Assembly: GCF_016765635.1 (NCBI RefSeq)
Contig: NZ_JAESVD010000015.1
Location: 21,795-85,794 of the forward strand
Origin: Shewanella schlegeliana
GTDB lineage: Bacteria; Pseudomonadota; Gammaproteobacteria; Enterobacterales; Shewanellaceae
Length of the DNA stretch: 64,000 nucleotides
Direction: 5' to 3'
In this document: one piece after another, positions 8,902 to 17,645 of the stretch
Numbering within the stretch: the stretch's first letter is position 1
How the letters are laid out: each line of letters opens with the position of its first letter
Made by a program: the position numbers and the translations under genes
The notes under the pieces: generated by a model
The model's input: the letters and a program-made list of their open reading frames with translations, nothing else
Databases searched by the model: none
Told to the model about the DNA's origin: nothing

Positions 8902-8934
8902 AAAAAGGATGTTCCACGTGGAACATCCTTTTTT
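8902..8934. other. parS: parS centromere site 3 merged with a bidirectional intrinsic terminator
   Basis: The core TGTTCCACGTGGAACA at 8910-8925 sits at the centre of a 32-bp perfect palindrome (8902-8933). The outer arms are AAAAAGGA and TCCTTTTT, and a run of six T follows on the plus strand with a matching A run on the left. It therefore also has the form of a terminator between the convergent amidohydrolase gene and tag. No other terminator is visible in the 8782-9118 gap. Confidence 0.8.
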
Positions 8935-9093
8935 ATTTCTAGGTTCTAATATCAACCTAACACCCCTAGCCTTTATTTCTAATTTTTATTGTTATGTTTT
9001 GGATTTTTATATGCTCTAATCTTTTCGCCTTTCCCGTGAGTGAGCTTGCGAGTGTTCCGTTACTCGTCAGCGAAGCGTTCGCCTCTGCTTTTG

Positions 9094-9139
9094 CCTTTCC
9101 TAGTCCCTAGGATCTTTCTTAGCTTTTCCTAGTACCTTC
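9094..9139 (-). repeat. Dispersed non-coding repeat, copy A (overlaps the tag 3' end)
   Basis: Read on the minus strand this 46-base segment matches 41889-41934 (plus strand) at 39 of 46 positions, including a 17-base identical run starting AGGAAAAGCTAAG. It is followed on the minus strand by hairpin-rich, GC-richer DNA (9027-9093, for example GCGAAGCGTTCGC) unlike the surrounding AT-rich spacer. The first 21 bases of the repeat are the last codons and stop of tag. Confidence 0.65.
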
Positions 9140-9697
9140 TTCACCATAACAAAAACAGTCTGTAGTATGGTCATTAACCATGCCCACAGCTTGCATAAAT
9201 GCGTAGCAAATTGTGGGACCAACAAAGTTAAAGCCTAACTTCTTTAACGCCTTAGACATGGCTTCTGACTCTGGAGTCTGTGCGGGTAATTCATCCATAG
9301 ATGTGAAGTGATTGACCTTTGGCGAACCACCGACAAAACTCCATAAAAACTCAGAAAAATCATTACCCTGCTCAATATAAGCGATATAGCCTTTGGCGTT
9401 TCTGATGATCGAGTTTACCTTTAAACGATTGCGCACTATGCCTGGATTTTGTAGCAACTGTTCAATTTTTTCATCATCAAATGTGGCAATAATTTTAGGG
9501 TCAAAGTGAGCAAATGCCGCCTCATAATTTGGCTGTTTTTTAAGAATTGTAATCCAAGATAAGCCAGCCTGCTGGCCATCGAGGCAGAGCTTAGCAAATA
9601 GCTCCTGGCTATCAAAAACCGGCCTTCCCCATACCTTGTCATGATACTCCTGGTAGAGGGGATCATTACCAACCCAGCCGCAACGCGTTACTTTCAT
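9119..9697 (-). CDS. tag: DNA-3-methyladenine glycosylase I
   Basis: A 192-residue base-excision repair glycosylase that removes 3-methyladenine from alkylated DNA. The N-terminus reads RCGWVGNDPLYQEYHDKVWG, with Cys6 and His19 as zinc ligands. The C-terminal pair His and Cys is in NDHTTDCFCY, completing the zinc snap of the Tag family. The central GLSWITILKKQPNYEAAF segment is typical. The start is preceded by TTTAGGAATC. It is divergent from glyQ across 117 bases. The last residues (EGTRKS) and stop codon come from a dispersed repeat element, so the C-terminal tail is probably a recent replacement. Confidence 0.95.
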   Translation of the reverse strand: MKVTRCGWVGNDPLYQEYHDKVWGRPVFDSQELFAKLCLDGQQAGLSWITILKKQPNYEAAFAHFDPKIIATFDDEKIEQLLQNPGIVRNRLKVNSIIRNAKGYIAYIEQGNDFSEFLWSFVGGSPKVNHFTSMDELPAQTPESEAMSKALKKLGFNFVGPTICYAFMQAVGMVNDHTTDCFCYGEEGTRKS

Positions 9698-9763
9698 AGC
9701 TTGATTCCTAAATTTTTAACCAACCAGATAAAAAATAACCTACATAAGCGTTATTCTACAAGG

Positions 9764-9769
9764 TATAAT
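9764..9769 (+). promoter_or_regulatory. Candidate -10 element for glyQS
   Basis: TATAAT, 46 bases before the glyQ start, in the tag/glyQ divergent spacer. The -35 region 17 bases upstream (TACATA) is weak, so this is a candidate only. Confidence 0.35.
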
Positions 9770-9814
9770 CGATACCATTTTCTATTAAGGCTTCCAGGCA
9801 GTAGACAAGCGGAT

Positions 9815-10720
9815 ATGACGACGAAACACGATGTGAAAACATTCCAGGGCTTCATTATGACCCTGCAGGAATACTGGGCGCAGCAAGGTTGCGCAATCGT
9901 TCAACCATTGGACATGGAAGTAGGTGCTGGTACATTCCACCCTATGACATTCTTACGTTCATTAGGCCCAGAGCCGATGAGCAGTGCCTATGTCCAACCA
10001 TGTCGCCGTCCGACTGATGGCCGTTACGGTGAAAACCCTAACCGTCTTCAGCACTACTACCAATTCCAAGTAGTACTTAAGCCATCACCAAGCAACATTC
10101 AGGAGCTTTACCTAGGCTCACTCGAAGCCCTAGGCGTTGATATGAATGTGCATGACGTTCGCTTCGTAGAAGACAACTGGGAATCACCAACACTGGGTGC
10201 TTGGGGTCTAGGTTGGGAAGTTTGGCTTAACGGTATGGAAGTATCTCAGTTTACTTACTTCCAGCAAGTGGGTGGCCTTGAGTGTAAGCCCGTGACTGGT
10301 GAAATAACTTACGGTCTTGAGCGCCTTGCAATGTACATTCAAGAAGTAGATAGCGTCTACGATCTTGTTTGGACCGATGGCCCTATGGGCAAAGTCATGT
10401 ACGGCGACATCTTCCATCAAAATGAGGTTGAGCAATCAACTTACAACTTTGAATATGCTGATGTTGATGTGCTATTCAAGATGTTCGACGACTGTGAGCA
10501 AGCTTGCCAGCGTTTATTAGCGCTTGAAAAGCCACTTCCATTACCTGCTTACGAGCAAGTAATGAAAGCCTCTCATGCATTTAACCTGCTTGATGCTCGC
10601 CACGCCATCTCTGTTACTGAGCGCCAGCGTTATATCTTACGCGTTCGTACCATGGCTAAAGGTGTTGCAGAATCTTACTATCAGGCCCGTGAAGCTCTTG
10701 GCTTCCCAATGTGTAAGTAG
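9815..10720 (+). CDS. glyQ: Glycyl-tRNA synthetase alpha subunit
   Basis: The catalytic alpha subunit of the alpha2beta2 bacterial glycyl-tRNA synthetase. From ATG 9815 the product is 301 residues (MTTKHDVKTFQGFI), close to the usual ~300. The frame is open further upstream to 9641, but that would overlap tag and add 58 residues not found in the family. Conserved features are QPLDMEVGAGTFHPMTFLRS near residue 33, YVQPCRRPTDGRYGENPNR around residues 65-83, and the GLGWEVWLNGMEVSQFTYF region (class II core). glyS follows 11 bases downstream and the two must be co-expressed. Confidence 0.97.
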   Translation: MTTKHDVKTFQGFIMTLQEYWAQQGCAIVQPLDMEVGAGTFHPMTFLRSLGPEPMSSAYVQPCRRPTDGRYGENPNRLQHYYQFQVVLKPSPSNIQELYLGSLEALGVDMNVHDVRFVEDNWESPTLGAWGLGWEVWLNGMEVSQFTYFQQVGGLECKPVTGEITYGLERLAMYIQEVDSVYDLVWTDGPMGKVMYGDIFHQNEVEQSTYNFEYADVDVLFKMFDDCEQACQRLLALEKPLPLPAYEQVMKASHAFNLLDARHAISVTERQRYILRVRTMAKGVAESYYQAREALGFPMCK

Positions 10721-10731
10721 AGGAATAACAG

Positions 10732-12801
10732 ATGAATTTTGAAAACTTACTGATTGAAGTAGGCACTGAAGAGTTACCACCAAAATCACTGCGTAAATTA
10801 GCAGAATCTTTTCTAGCTAACTTTACCGAAGAGCTAACCAAAGCAGAATTGAGCTTTGAATCGGCAGTATGGCACGCAGCGCCACGTCGCTTGGCTATCA
10901 GTATCAACCAACTAGCACTAGCTCAAGCTGACAAAGTGGTTGAGAAACGTGGTCCAGCAGTAGCACAAGCTTTCGATGCCGATGGCAACCCAACAAAAGC
11001 GGCTATGGGCTGGGCTCGTGGTAATGGTATTACTGTTGAGCAAGCTGAACGTTTAAAGACAGATAAAGGTGAGTGGTTACTACACCAAGCACGTGTTGTC
11101 GGTGTTGAAACTAAGAGCCTTATCGCCGATATGGCGCAGCGCTCACTAGACAAGTTACCTATCCCTAAGCCTATGCGTTGGGGTAGCAACACCACTCAAT
11201 TTATCCGTCCTGTTCACACAGTAACTATGCTACTGGGTAGCGAAGTTGTTGAAGGCGAGCTACTAGGCATTAAATCTGATCGCGTTATTCGTGGCCACCG
11301 CTTTATGGGTGAGTCTAGCTTCGAGCTAGATCACGCAGACAACTACCTTGTAGCACTAAAAGAAAAAGGTAAAGTATTAGCGGATTACGAAGCACGTAAA
11401 GCCATCATTAAAACAGATGCTGAAGCTGCTGCAGCCAAAATTGGCGGCGTAGCGGATCTTGAAGATGACCTGCTTGAAGAAGTGACTTCTCTAGTTGAAT
11501 GGCCAGTAGTACTAACGGCAAGCTTCGAAGAGAAATTCTTAGACGTACCAGCAGAAGCTTTGGTTTACACCATGAAAGGTGACCAAAAGTACTTCCCAGT
11601 ATTTGATAATGCCGGTCAGCTATTACCTAACTTTATCTTCGTGACTAACATTGAGTCGAAAGATCCACAGCAGATTATTTCTGGTAACGAGAAAGTGGTT
11701 CGCCCACGCCTTGCCGATGCTGAGTTCTTCTTCGAAACAGATAAGAAAAACAGCCTTGAATCTCGTCTTGCTAGCCTAGAAACAGTTGTATTCCAAAAGC
11801 AACTTGGCACCATTAAGCAGCGCGTAGAACGCATCTCTGCTATGGCAGGTTATATCGCCACCAGCATCGAAGCTAATAGCGAAGAAGCTGCGCGCGCAGG
11901 CCTACTATCTAAGTCAGACTTGATGACTAACATGGTGATGGAGTTTACCGATCTTCAAGGCACCATGGGTATGCATTACGCACGCCTAAACGGTGAAACA
12001 GAAGCGGTTGCCGTAGCCTTAGCTGAACAGTACAAGCCTAAGTTCTCTGGCGATACAGTGCCTACAGCACCAATCTCTATCTGTGTTGCATTAGCTGAAA
12101 AGTTAGACACGCTAGTCGGTATTTTTGGTATTGGCCAAGCTCCAAAAGGCGCAGCAGATCCATTTGCACTACGTCGTGCAGCTATTGGTGTACTCCGCAT
12201 CTGTTTAGAGAACAACTTGCCGCTTGATCTTGTTGATTTGATTGCCAAAGCACAAGAGCTTCACGGTGAAAACCTCACTAACGAAAACGTTGCAGAGCAA
12301 GTACTTGAGTTCTTCATGGGCCGTTTCCGTGCTTGGTATCAAGATCAAGGTGTCAGTGTAGACGTGATTCTAGCCGTATTGGCTCGTCGCCCTACTGCAC
12401 CAGCTGATTTTGAAAGCCGCATTAAAGCCGTTGCTCACTTTAGAACCCTTGAACAAGCCTCTGCACTAGCGGCAGCTAACAAGCGTGTTTCAAACATCTT
12501 GGCTAAAGTTGAAGGTGAGCTACCAGCGGCTATCGACAACAAGCTACTTGTTGAAGAGGCAGAAAAGGCGCTTGCAGCTAAACTTGCAGAACTTCAACCA
12601 CAGCTGGCACCACTATTTGCAGCAGCTAACTACCAAGAAGCCCTAGCACTACTTGCTAGCCTACGTGAAAGCGTAGATACCTTCTTTGAAGATGTGATGG
12701 TTATGGCTGATGATGAAGCGCTTAAGAACAACCGCTTAGCGCTACTTTCTAGCCTACGTGAGCAGTTCCTGCACGCTGCAGATATTTCACTACTCCAGTA
12801 A
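10732..12801 (+). CDS. glyS: Glycyl-tRNA synthetase beta subunit
   Basis: The 689-residue beta subunit, which binds tRNA(Gly) and supports catalysis by GlyQ. Length equals that of E. coli GlyS. The N-terminus MNFENLLIEVGTEELPPKSL and the internal PKPMRWGSNTTQFIRPVHT and TMKGDQKYFPVF stretches are hallmark sequences. The C-terminus carries an anticodon-binding-like helical region (VMVMADDEALKNNRLALL). The RBS is GAGGAATA. It forms a two-gene operon with glyQ, closed by a strong terminator shared with the convergent HDOD gene. Confidence 0.97.
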   Translation: MNFENLLIEVGTEELPPKSLRKLAESFLANFTEELTKAELSFESAVWHAAPRRLAISINQLALAQADKVVEKRGPAVAQAFDADGNPTKAAMGWARGNGITVEQAERLKTDKGEWLLHQARVVGVETKSLIADMAQRSLDKLPIPKPMRWGSNTTQFIRPVHTVTMLLGSEVVEGELLGIKSDRVIRGHRFMGESSFELDHADNYLVALKEKGKVLADYEARKAIIKTDAEAAAAKIGGVADLEDDLLEEVTSLVEWPVVLTASFEEKFLDVPAEALVYTMKGDQKYFPVFDNAGQLLPNFIFVTNIESKDPQQIISGNEKVVRPRLADAEFFFETDKKNSLESRLASLETVVFQKQLGTIKQRVERISAMAGYIATSIEANSEEAARAGLLSKSDLMTNMVMEFTDLQGTMGMHYARLNGETEAVAVALAEQYKPKFSGDTVPTAPISICVALAEKLDTLVGIFGIGQAPKGAADPFALRRAAIGVLRICLENNLPLDLVDLIAKAQELHGENLTNENVAEQVLEFFMGRFRAWYQDQGVSVDVILAVLARRPTAPADFESRIKAVAHFRTLEQASALAAANKRVSNILAKVEGELPAAIDNKLLVEEAEKALAAKLAELQPQLAPLFAAANYQEALALLASLRESVDTFFEDVMVMADDEALKNNRLALLSSLREQFLHAADISLLQ

Positions 12802-12820
12802 TCACTGAGTTGATGAAACA

Positions 12821-12848
12821 AAAAAACGCGCCAAAAGGCGCGTTTTTT
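12821..12848. terminator. Bidirectional terminator between glyS and the HDOD gene
   Basis: A 12-bp perfect stem (AAAAAACGCGCC / GGCGCGTTTTTT) with an AAAA loop. T tracts on both strands serve glyS (+) and the HDOD gene (-). Confidence 0.92.
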
Positions 12849-12864
12849 TTATGTCTCTTACAGT

Positions 12865-13914
12865 CTAAAACAGCACCAGTTTCTGATGCAATTGTTCAAA
12901 CGTTTCACGGTCTATAGCAGCATCAAATAGCAATCTATCTAACTGTCCTGGCTGTAGTTTTCCCGCTTCAAATAACATAGAACACTCACTGATAAGATTT
13001 GCTCGCCAAACCACTTCAGCAAGGCCACCAGCAGGCTTAGAGTCCACGACCGCAAGACGACTAAGCTCAGCTTCAAATAGTGATGGTAACTCCCAATAAC
13101 GAGCCAATAACGCACTTAAACTTAAAGACTTTGCCGTCATGACCTGCCTAAATAGACTCGAACAGGGTTGCTCACCGGGTTCGGCTTGCTTAAAGGCCTC
13201 TAACAAGAGTTTGAAAATCGCAATTTTACCTACATCGTGTAGTAATCCAAGCAGGAAGGCCGTATCAGGATCCTCTTGAGTAAGCTCACTCGATAGGTAA
13301 GCCACCTGCATAGAGTGGCGCCAAACTTGGCTACCGAAACGACGAAAATAGATGGGTTGGATATCGATAACTTTACGCATCATAGCCGTCGTGACAAAGC
13401 GTCGCATCTGCTCACGACCGAGCTGCACTAATGCCTGCTGTAAACTAGTAACTTCTTTATCGCTACGTCTAAAAAGAGGCGAGTTACATAGCTTTAATAC
13501 TTCAACACTCAATACGGGATCTCTCTCGATTAAGAGTAACAGTGCCTTAGTGTCTGTGTTCTCATCAGCGAGTTGCTGATCTAATGCTGCGATTTGCGTC
13601 GGTAATTTTAATACTCTTTCGGCAATGGCCTTGGGGGATGCTAGTGCTGCCTCTACTCGCCTAAACACATTCTTCTCTAACTCGTTTGCCGTACCACTAA
13701 GCTGTGTGCTAGGAAACAGTAGGCTATAAAATAGAGCCGATAGATCGATTGCCACTATTGGTGTACAACTTTGTTGCTGCGTGGCGCTCTTAGCTGATGT
13801 AGGTTGGCTTTGCCTAGGTTGAAACTGTTCCATCGAACCATTGAAGCTCTTTGGCTTTTCGATGACAACTTGTTCTCTGATATTAAACAGTTTTTTTAAT
13901 GCTTTACTAAACAA
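12865..13914 (-). CDS. HDOD-domain signal-transduction protein
   Basis: An HDOD-domain protein, a degenerate HD-phosphohydrolase relative found in many signalling systems with no agreed enzyme activity. The domain covers roughly the last 240 residues: LLLIERDPVLSVEVLKLCNSP (two segments, LLLIERDP and LSVEVLKLCNSP), LVQLGREQMRRF and LLGLLHDVGKIAIF, which is the remnant HD motif. The N-terminal ~110 residues are low-complexity and Gln/Ser rich. The frame opens at 13980, but that codon lies inside the gyrB terminator hairpin, so a start further in is more likely. TTG 13914 (product starting FSKALKKLF after the initiator) is my tentative choice; GTG 13932 and ATG 13833 are alternatives, and none has a strong RBS. 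Confidence 0.8.
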   Translation of the reverse strand: MFSKALKKLFNIREQVVIEKPKSFNGSMEQFQPRQSQPTSAKSATQQQSCTPIVAIDLSALFYSLLFPSTQLSGTANELEKNVFRRVEAALASPKAIAERVLKLPTQIAALDQQLADENTDTKALLLLIERDPVLSVEVLKLCNSPLFRRSDKEVTSLQQALVQLGREQMRRFVTTAMMRKVIDIQPIYFRRFGSQVWRHSMQVAYLSSELTQEDPDTAFLLGLLHDVGKIAIFKLLLEAFKQAEPGEQPCSSLFRQVMTAKSLSLSALLARYWELPSLFEAELSRLAVVDSKPAGGLAEVVWRANLISECSMLFEAGKLQPGQLDRLLFDAAIDRETFEQLHQKLVLF

Positions 13915-13944
13915 TTTATTATGACCGGACACCGAGTTATTAAC

Positions 13945-13972
13945 AAAAAAATCGGTGCATATAGCACCGATT
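13945..13972 (-). terminator. gyrB terminator
   Basis: On the minus strand AATCGGTGC and GCACCGATT form a 9-bp stem with an ATATA loop and a run of T, 37 bases after the gyrB stop. Confidence 0.88.
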
Positions 13973-14009
13973 CTAATCAACTTATAAGTTTATAGGAGTA
14001 AGAATAAAC

Positions 14010-16427
14010 TTAAACGTCTAGGTTCGCTACATTCAGAGCGTTAGCTTCGATAAAATCACGACGCGGCTCAACCTGATCACCCATCAAACAGGTAAATAGT
14101 TGGTCGGCGGCAATCGCATCTTCAATCGTTACTTGCAACATACGGCGAGATTCTGGATCCATTGTAGTTTCCCACAATTGCTCAGGGTTCATCTCACCCA
14201 GTCCCTTATAACGCTGAATGTATAGGCCGCGCTTAGATTCATTCATCAACCAATCTAATGCTTCAACAAAACTAACGACATCTTTAGTTCGCTCGCCACG
14301 TTGAACATAGCCACCCTCTTCGATTAGACCATTGATTTCGCTACCCATCTTAACGATGCGCTGGTAATCAGTAGACTGGAAGAAGTCATATGAGAACAAA
14401 TAGTGCGTATCGATACCATGCTTACGAATAGTGATCTTAGGCAGGTAAGATTGACGCTCTGGATCCAGAACTGGTTCAGCACTATATAAGATACCGCCAG
14501 TCTCTTTCTCAATTAAGTCAGCAACAAACACATCGGCCCATGCTTTAACTTGTGCTTCATCACTCAACATCTCATTTGTAAGCGCTGGGTGATATAGCAT
14601 TAAGTCAGTAATATTACTCGGGTAACGCTGCTCTAGACGAGCAATGACAGATTCAACTTCACGATATTGATTAACTAAACGCTCTAGTGGCTGACCAGAC
14701 ATGCCTGGTGCCCCTTGAGACGGATAGATGTTGGCATTATCTAGTGCTTGAGTTGTTAGGTATTCTGTCAATGCAGGATCATCTTTCAGATACTGCTCTT
14801 GCTTACCTTTCTTCACTTTGTACAAAGGTGGCTGTGCAATATAAACATAACCACGCTCAATAAGCTCTGGCATTTGACGGAAGAAGAAGGTCAACAGCAG
14901 TGTACGAATGTGCGAGCCGTCGACGTCAGCATCGGTCATGATAACGATGTTATGGTAACGTGTCTTGTCTGGGTTGTATTCATCACGACCAATACCACAA
15001 CCTAGTGCGGTGATCAGTGTTGCCACTTCTTGCGAAGATAGCATCTTGTCAAAACGCGCTTTTTCTACGTTTAGGATCTTACCTTTAAGTGGAAGAATCG
15101 CTTGATTCTTACGGTTACGACCCTGCTTAGCACTACCGCCCGCAGAATCACCCTCCACTATGTAAATTTCAGAAAGACCAGGGTCCTTCTCTTGGCAGTC
15201 AGCAAGTTTACCAGGCAAACCACCTAAATCTAATGCGCCTTTACGACGAGTCATTTCACGGGCTTTACGCGCCGCTTCACGAGCACGAGCAGCATCGATA
15301 ATCTTACCAACAATCAGCTTAGCTTCGTTTGGATGCTCCATTAGGTAATCACCTAATTGCTCACCCATAGTTTGCTCTACAGCAGACTTAACTTCGCTAG
15401 AAACTAACTTGTCTTTAGTCTGTGAACTGAACTTAGGATCTGGCACTTTAACAGAGATAACAGCAGTTAAACCTTCGCGAGCATCATCGCCCGTAGCAGC
15501 CGTCTTGCCCTTCTTGTTAAAGCCTTCACGCTCCATGTAGTTGTTCAGGTTACGAGTCAACGCACCACGGAAGCCCGCTAAGTGAGTACCACCATCACGC
15601 TGTGGAATGTTGTTAGTGAAGCAGAAGATATTTTCTTGGAAGCCATCGTTCCACTGCATCGCAACTTCAACGGTAATACCGTCTTCTCGTTCTTGGATAA
15701 AGTGGAATACTTCTTTGTTTACTGGCGTCTTGTTAACGTTTAAGTAGTCAACAAATGCACTGATACCGCCTTCATACTTAAAGAACTCATCACGGTTATC
15801 ACGTTCGTCCACAAGACGAATACCCACACCAGAGTTTAGGAATGACAGCTCACGAACACGCTTAGCTAGGATATCGAAGTGGAACAAGACATCAGAGAAG
15901 GTCTCTGCGCTTGGCCAAAAACGGATTTCAGTACCCGTCTTAGTCGCTTCACCAATTGCGGTAATTGGCGCATCAGGTACACCGTGGGTATAAAACTGCT
16001 CATATACCTTGCCGTCACGACGAATAGTCATCTGCAGCTTAGAAGATAGTGCGTTTACAACCGACACACCTACACCGTGCAAACCGCCCGATACTTTATA
16101 AGAGTTATCATCGAATTTACCGCCGGCGTGAAGTACGGTCATAATAACTTCAGCAGCAGAGATACCTTCCTCTTCGTGGATAGATACAGGAATACCACGG
16201 CCATCATCTCGAACCGACACAGAACCATCGGCATGAATGGTAATAATGACGTCATTACAGTGGCCCGCTAACGCTTCATCGATAGAGTTATCGACTACTT
16301 CGAATACCATGTGATGTAGACCTGTGCCATCATCGGTGTCACCGATGTACATACCTGGTCTCTTACGTACCGCATCAAGGCCTTTTAAAACCTTAATACT
16401 CGAAGAATCATAACTATTCTCTGACAT
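14010..16427 (-). CDS. gyrB: DNA gyrase subunit B
   Basis: The ATPase subunit of DNA gyrase, which introduces negative supercoils with GyrA. From ATG 16427 (MSENSYDSSS) the product is 805 residues, close to E. coli's 804. That start has GAGAG 6 bases upstream; the in-frame ATG at 16451 would overlap recF. GHKL ATPase motifs are EVVDNSIDEALAG and DDGRGIPV, and GGLHGVGVSVVNALS. The TOPRIM domain shows EGDSAGGSAKQGRNR and DADVDGSHIRTLLL. The C-terminus holds QRYKGLGEMNPEQLWETT. It is last of the dnaA-dnaN-recF-gyrB series, 16 bases after recF, and ends at its own terminator. Confidence 0.98.
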   Translation of the reverse strand: MSENSYDSSSIKVLKGLDAVRKRPGMYIGDTDDGTGLHHMVFEVVDNSIDEALAGHCNDVIITIHADGSVSVRDDGRGIPVSIHEEEGISAAEVIMTVLHAGGKFDDNSYKVSGGLHGVGVSVVNALSSKLQMTIRRDGKVYEQFYTHGVPDAPITAIGEATKTGTEIRFWPSAETFSDVLFHFDILAKRVRELSFLNSGVGIRLVDERDNRDEFFKYEGGISAFVDYLNVNKTPVNKEVFHFIQEREDGITVEVAMQWNDGFQENIFCFTNNIPQRDGGTHLAGFRGALTRNLNNYMEREGFNKKGKTAATGDDAREGLTAVISVKVPDPKFSSQTKDKLVSSEVKSAVEQTMGEQLGDYLMEHPNEAKLIVGKIIDAARAREAARKAREMTRRKGALDLGGLPGKLADCQEKDPGLSEIYIVEGDSAGGSAKQGRNRKNQAILPLKGKILNVEKARFDKMLSSQEVATLITALGCGIGRDEYNPDKTRYHNIVIMTDADVDGSHIRTLLLTFFFRQMPELIERGYVYIAQPPLYKVKKGKQEQYLKDDPALTEYLTTQALDNANIYPSQGAPGMSGQPLERLVNQYREVESVIARLEQRYPSNITDLMLYHPALTNEMLSDEAQVKAWADVFVADLIEKETGGILYSAEPVLDPERQSYLPKITIRKHGIDTHYLFSYDFFQSTDYQRIVKMGSEINGLIEEGGYVQRGERTKDVVSFVEALDWLMNESKRGLYIQRYKGLGEMNPEQLWETTMDPESRRMLQVTIEDAIAADQLFTCLMGDQVEPRRDFIEANALNVANLDV

Positions 16428-16443
16428 ATTATTCTCTCGTCGG

Positions 16444-17526
16444 TTATTCAATTACCGTTACACGACCCTGTTCCACATGGAACATCTTACTTGGTGGCGT
16501 GATTAACGAATCCACTATCGCTGCAGGCTCAATAGCCGTGACAAAAACTTGTGCCCCGGTATCCGCTAATTGCTGTAGCAATAGTTTTCTATGCTGTGCA
16601 TCCAATTCCGATGGAAGGTCATCCACCAGATAAATACTTTTTTTATCTATTTGTTGTTTAAGCAACTTTCCCTGTGCAATACGCAACGCACAAACTAATA
16701 ACTTCAACTGGCCACGAGATAGAGCATCTTGTGCAGGTAGGGTTCCTACCCGCAAACGTAAGTCTGCTTTATGTGGTCCACTGACGGTATAGCCTGTGGC
16801 TAAATCTCTGGGATACTGCGTCTCAAGTAGCTGCGTATACTCGGTTTTACTATCCCATCCTCGAGTAAAAGAAACCTTAACATCAACCTGAGGTAAAAAC
16901 TCTCCGATTATACCCTTAAGTAACCCATTTAACGAGTCTACATATTGCTTTCGTATCTCGGTAACCAGTTCAGCATAACGAATAAATTCTTTATCCCAAA
17001 ACTGAATCGAACTATAGGGAGATCCATCTCTGAGCAATTGATTTCGCTGCTTTAAAATTCGACGAACATTCACCCATGCAGCATAAAAACGTGGGTCGGA
17101 ATGAAATGCTCCCCAATCGATAAACTGGCGTCTCGATTTGGGACCTTCGAACAGCAATGAAAAACTCTCAGGGGTGATCACTTGGATCGGTAATGTTTCC
17201 GCTAGCGTCGATAAACGCTTTACTTTATCACCATTGATTTTAACTTCAATATCACCGCTTCTAAAACGCCTTAAACCTATCTTACTTTGCTCATCACCGC
17301 TTTCCATATTGGCAAACAGAGTCAAAGCATCATCGTCATTCTTAATGACACGCTGGGAAAGATGGCTGCGAAAGGAGCGCCCCATGCCGAGGAAGTAAAT
17401 CGCCTCGAGGATACTGGTTTTGCCACTGCCATTGTGGCCATAAATTAAGTTCAGGCCGTCACCCGGCTGCAATTGTGCAGAAGATATATTACGAAAAGAT
17501 TCGATATGGAGACGGCTAAGACTCAT
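16444..17526 (-). CDS. recF: DNA replication and repair protein RecF
   Basis: A 360-residue SMC-like ATPase that loads RecA at gaps and helps restart replication. The Walker A motif is GHNGSGKTS near residue 30. The signature region is LSRGQLKLLVCALRIAQG, and Walker B is IYLVDDLPSELD. The N-terminus MSLSRLHIESFRN is typical. It lies in the standard position between dnaN (119 bases upstream) and gyrB (16 bases downstream). Near its 3' end, in the codons for MFHVEQG, the DNA reads as a near-parS palindrome. Confidence 0.97.
   Translation of the reverse strand: MSLSRLHIESFRNISSAQLQPGDGLNLIYGHNGSGKTSILEAIYFLGMGRSFRSHLSQRVIKNDDDALTLFANMESGDEQSKIGLRRFRSGDIEVKINGDKVKRLSTLAETLPIQVITPESFSLLFEGPKSRRQFIDWGAFHSDPRFYAAWVNVRRILKQRNQLLRDGSPYSSIQFWDKEFIRYAELVTEIRKQYVDSLNGLLKGIIGEFLPQVDVKVSFTRGWDSKTEYTQLLETQYPRDLATGYTVSGPHKADLRLRVGTLPAQDALSRGQLKLLVCALRIAQGKLLKQQIDKKSIYLVDDLPSELDAQHRKLLLQQLADTGAQVFVTAIEPAAIVDSLITPPSKMFHVEQGRVTVIE
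16469..16484. other. Degenerate parS-like site in recF
   Basis: TGTTCCACATGGAACA differs from the perfect parS cores in this window at one central base (CACATG in place of CACGTG). The FHVE residues it encodes are common in RecF, so protein constraint may explain the resemblance. ParB binding is uncertain. Confidence 0.4.
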
Positions 17527-17645
17527 TGATGACCTTTTATGACAACGGGGGAGTGTTCTATTACTGAGTCACTTAGGTTAACCAGATAAAGTGTGTTTGA
17601 CGCTTTTACTTGGTTAACCTTAAGTTGAGATAGGAAAGGTCCGAT

